Origin: Auanema rhodensis
Taxonomy: Eukaryota; Nematoda; Chromadorea; Rhabditida; Rhabditidae
NCBI GenBank assembly: GCA_964057225.1
Contig: OZ059899.1
Span: forward strand, 4,712,001 to 4,776,000
Direction of reading: 5' to 3'
DNA: 64,000 nt
Below are positions 60,507-64,000 of the stretch, piece by piece (within the stretch, counting starts at the first letter, position 1; each line of letters starts with the position of its first letter). A program made the translations under genes and the position numbers. A model generated the notes under the pieces. The model did not search any database and had not been told where the DNA came from. It saw only the letters and a list, made by a program, of their open reading frames with translations.

Positions 60507-63500
60507 AAAAAAAGAAATAATCTTAAAGATATTTCTTTTTACAATTCATTCAAAATTTTTGATAATTAATTGAAATCATTTATTCATTATACTTAAACTA
60601 ATAAAATTAAAAAAAAAATTAGAAATGGATTACATGAGGAACCAAAAAAAAAACTAATAAGAAAGTATATGTAAACTAAACTTTATTCATATTAAATAAT
60701 AAATTATTATTTATTTAATTTTATAATATTTATTTTATATTTATATTAATATTCTTTTTATAATTAATAAAATTTTATTTATTCATTATTATAATACTTA
60801 ATTTCTTTATGAATCTTATCCTTTTTGTTATTTTCTAAAACAAATTTTTCAAATTTAAGATGATTTATTCTTAGTTTTCAAAAAAAAAGAATGATAAATT
60901 AAGATACTTAAAAGAATATAGTATGATATAAGCACAAAATTACTGTTATTTATAGGTTAAGCTGTTCAGTTTTCAGTTCACAAACAACTTTGAGTTTACA
61001 ATACTAAATATAACTATATAAAGATTTGCTATAGTTTTTTTTTCTAATTGTTCTATATATTTTTTCTATTTTTAAATATGTATAGTTTGTTTTTTTATTT
61101 TCCATAATTTGCGCAATCATTAAATAAATACATTCAAATATATACGGATGAATGAATAGATGCCAATTGTTTGGTATTTTTTAGATAATTTCAAATCTTC
61201 TTCATCATTTATAAAGAATTGCTTCTATGTAACAGCACATTCACAAGTTCACATTAGGCTTATCACATGCTTGGTAAGGATCCACTTGCGATATGTTTTT
61301 CATAACTTCCTTTTCTCTTTTTTTTCCGCTAGTCTTCAAAAAGAAAAAAATTCATACATATTTGAGATGAATTTTCCTTTTCATTTTCTCGCTTAAATTG
61401 TTGAATCCAACAAATCTGATCAGTTTCCTGACCAACCTGTGTCAACGAACATGCTATTTCAATGCAGATTTTGTGCCAACTTGGCACTTGAATGTTTAAC
61501 GTACTGTTTGGTCGACTAACGTGACTTTATTAGTTAATATGACTACGTTTCTTATTGTTCGTATGTTCTTTAACCTGTTATAAGCATTTCTAAGTTAATG
61601 TTCAAGACATAAGCTTTATTCTATAATGGTTCACTATGTCTGCCCATGCTTTCAGCTTCATTGTCCTTCCTACTTAGAAGTCCTTTTAATGTTCTTTTGA
61701 AGTTTCTTTGCTTTACTTCATTTGATCAAATCTTCAATATTGCCTATCTTTTGTTTTTCTTCAGTTTTTGAATTGCATAAGAGGCCTTTATTTAACCGAA
61801 AATACTCTATGATTTAGAATATGAACTCGATCATTTGGAGCCAAAAATTCCATCTGTCTAAGAAAATGTAGTGCTTTTCTAATATAATACATCTCTTTGG
61901 TAACCCATTCATTCTTTTTCTTTCTTCACACATTTCTTGTGATGCTTCGTACCTTATTCTTTTCTCCTCTTACTATCAATCTGTTTTTCATTTCATACAC
62001 AAGATGCTTATGCATCTTCTCTTCACCACATCATTCATTGGAACAATACGTTCGCAACTCTAAAATACAAGAAAACTATTCAGAAAATTAAAAAATTTCT
62101 TCTTAGCAAGTGCATGATGTCTTTATGAAAAGATGATAAATGGCGTTTTGTCTTTTATTTCATCCACTTTAAATGAAATCGTTTCTAACAGGAAGAAAAA
62201 AATTGAAAACGTTTGTCTAAGTACATATTTAGCTTTGTAAACTTTGACTAAATGAATAGTTTGAACTTAAAAATTTTTTATAAATTATTATAAATTTCTG
62301 AAAGCCAGGTTCTCTTGTCAGATTTTTAACTTTAGTTTATTTCATTATTGTTCCACATAATCAACTTTCATGACTAAATATGAGAAAATACTTTTCATAT
62401 TCATTGTATCCAACATGTTCTTTGAAACGAATGTCGGAAAAAGCATCCATGTACTAGCTGATTTGTATTTATTATAATCATGAGAACTCAGAAAATAATA
62501 AAATTCACATATGTTACTATTACAGCAAGGTTATTATAATCATATTTATGAAGATTTTAGCTGTCTGAATTCGTTTAAGAGGACAGATTCTGTGCAGAAA
62601 AGATAGATTTCTTTACCTGTTTATGATTTCTTTAAGTCTGTTCTTTATTAGTTTACCCTATTCTTTATATATCTCATTTCTTTGATATTTAATGATGATG
62701 TTTAATCTATAGTTCTTAAATTGTTTTTTCATTCCTCATATCTTTTTTGTTTGAATCAAACCAATACATTCAAAATAAGCGAATATCCTTTTTATCTTTT
62801 CGATTTCATCGTTAGTCAATCAAACTTTAATAATCAATAAGTATAATCTCTGATAAGTTACTTTTTTTTTCAAAGCTTTATCCCATGTATGTTCAAATAA
62901 GACAAATATAGCAATTTTTTTATTTTATTCATATATATATATATATATATTAGATTGTTTAATACATATGTGGATCATGTTTCAAGTTTACCTAACTAAT
63001 TGACTTATAAGCTTAACATTTATTTTTTTTATAAAATGTCTTTCTAAATTATCTTATTAGAAATAGAATTAGTAGTGAACGTGGACGAAAGTAAAAAACA
63101 GAAAGTATTAGATTGTATGACCAATTGATGCTCACTTTCACTAGTAAGATGCTTCTTGTAGGTATGTCTGAATATTTTGGATTCAGAACACCCGTATCAT
63201 TTTCTTTTTTTTCAATAGAAAGAAAAAATTAAAGTATTATATGTATATGTATGTAGCTATAGATATACAGATAAAACATAAAAACATAAAAGTTCCAATA
63301 TTAAAATGGAGATGTAAAAATTTTGATTAATGCACCTGATTGATCGAAGTTCAATCTCTACTCCGCCCAACCGATATATTATATTTCTTATCAAGCAGTT
63401 CCAAATTTCTGCAGCCTAATGTTCGACTTTTGTAGTTTATTTAAATGTCTTTCATGCTGAGTTTAGCTAAATATATAATGTAAATAATACAACATCTAGA

Positions 63501-64000
63501 GGCTTTGATGCTATTTCCAAGTTGTTGTTTCAATTTTAAAATGTAAGTTTAATTCTTTCATGCTTTCCGGGACTTGTAAAGACTTTGTAAGTCACTTTAA
63601 CAGCTTGTAACACATCTTTTCGTTTGTTTGTGATGTTTTCTTTTTTTTCGCTTTTATCTAAGTTAATTACCAGTTGATTGAATGTTTAACTATGATAGGT
63701 AATTCTAACAACTTTTGAGTGAACTGATTAAAACAAACTATTTCTGAATTTCCTTTTTTTTTGTTTTATATAATCTATACAAAACTAAAGAGTTAAGAAA
63801 TCAAATTACTTTGTTTTTCCAGCATTTTCTAGGACATACAGATGAGAGGGCATAACAAAATAAATAGTAGAGAGGGAGAGAGAGAGAGAAAGAGGGGGAG
63901 GAGAAAAGAGAAATGAGATAAATCCTTCTTAGGTACATGTAAATCCAACTCCTAAATTTACTAAAAATCCTTGCTATACCTACAAATCCTATGGGAAAAT
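60507..64000. other. AT-rich region without supported genes
   Basis: The stretch is very AT-rich with poly-T and TA runs (62930-62950) and a GA run at 63870-63905. Open frames are short (up to 78 codons, 61160-61396 plus) and hydrophobic without recognised domains. I see no splice-linked coding blocks and no convincing tRNA. Confidence 0.6.

Noticed and set aside
63307-63370. tRNA-like stretch ending AGTTCAATCTCTACTCC
   Set aside because: A T-loop-like motif is present, but the acceptor ends do not pair properly and no D arm or anticodon arm can be drawn.

Overview
The window looks like an AT-rich nematode chromosome, probably rhabditid-like. The evidence is many short introns (about 40-60 bp) with TTTCAG-type acceptors, a nematode cuticle collagen, recognisable MRE11 and imidazolonepropionase genes, and mariner-type DNA. 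No bacterial features are seen.

Bases 1-19260 are one uninterrupted satellite array: a 351-bp monomer repeated head to tail about 54.6 times. It contains local higher-order duplications (5-mer and 4-mer blocks) and three hairpin-forming segments per monomer. A decayed remnant continues to about 19345.

Bases 19352-37971 form an almost perfect palindrome with arms of about 9.25 kb (19352-28593 and 28706-37971). Each arm carries the same three genes: mre-11 nearest the centre, an amdhd1/hutI-type imidazolonepropionase behind it on the same strand, and a convergent gene for a Gln-rich single-pass membrane protein of unknown function. I traced both recognisable genes exon by exon and they remain open: mre-11 has 18 exons and 602 aa, amdhd1 has 12 exons and 433 aa. 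The outer gene is complete only in the right arm; the left copy is cut at its 5' end beside the satellite. The centre of the palindrome is itself made of decayed satellite monomers that switch orientation there. This links the satellite to the formation of the inverted duplication and is the main finding. A misassembly or library chimera must be excluded first.

Bases 38076-64000 are gene-poor. I could support one cuticle collagen (46291-47321, minus), one 12-exon gene for a protein with two Myb/SANT-like (zeste-type) domains and a coiled coil (50466-52961, minus), several foldback sequences, long purine-rich tracts, and a nested transposon at 57700-60506. The outer transposon has 197-bp inverted termini, is probably Mutator-like, and holds a decayed FLYWCH-like gene. 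A 1268-bp DD34D mariner with a frameshifted transposase sits inside an intron of that gene.
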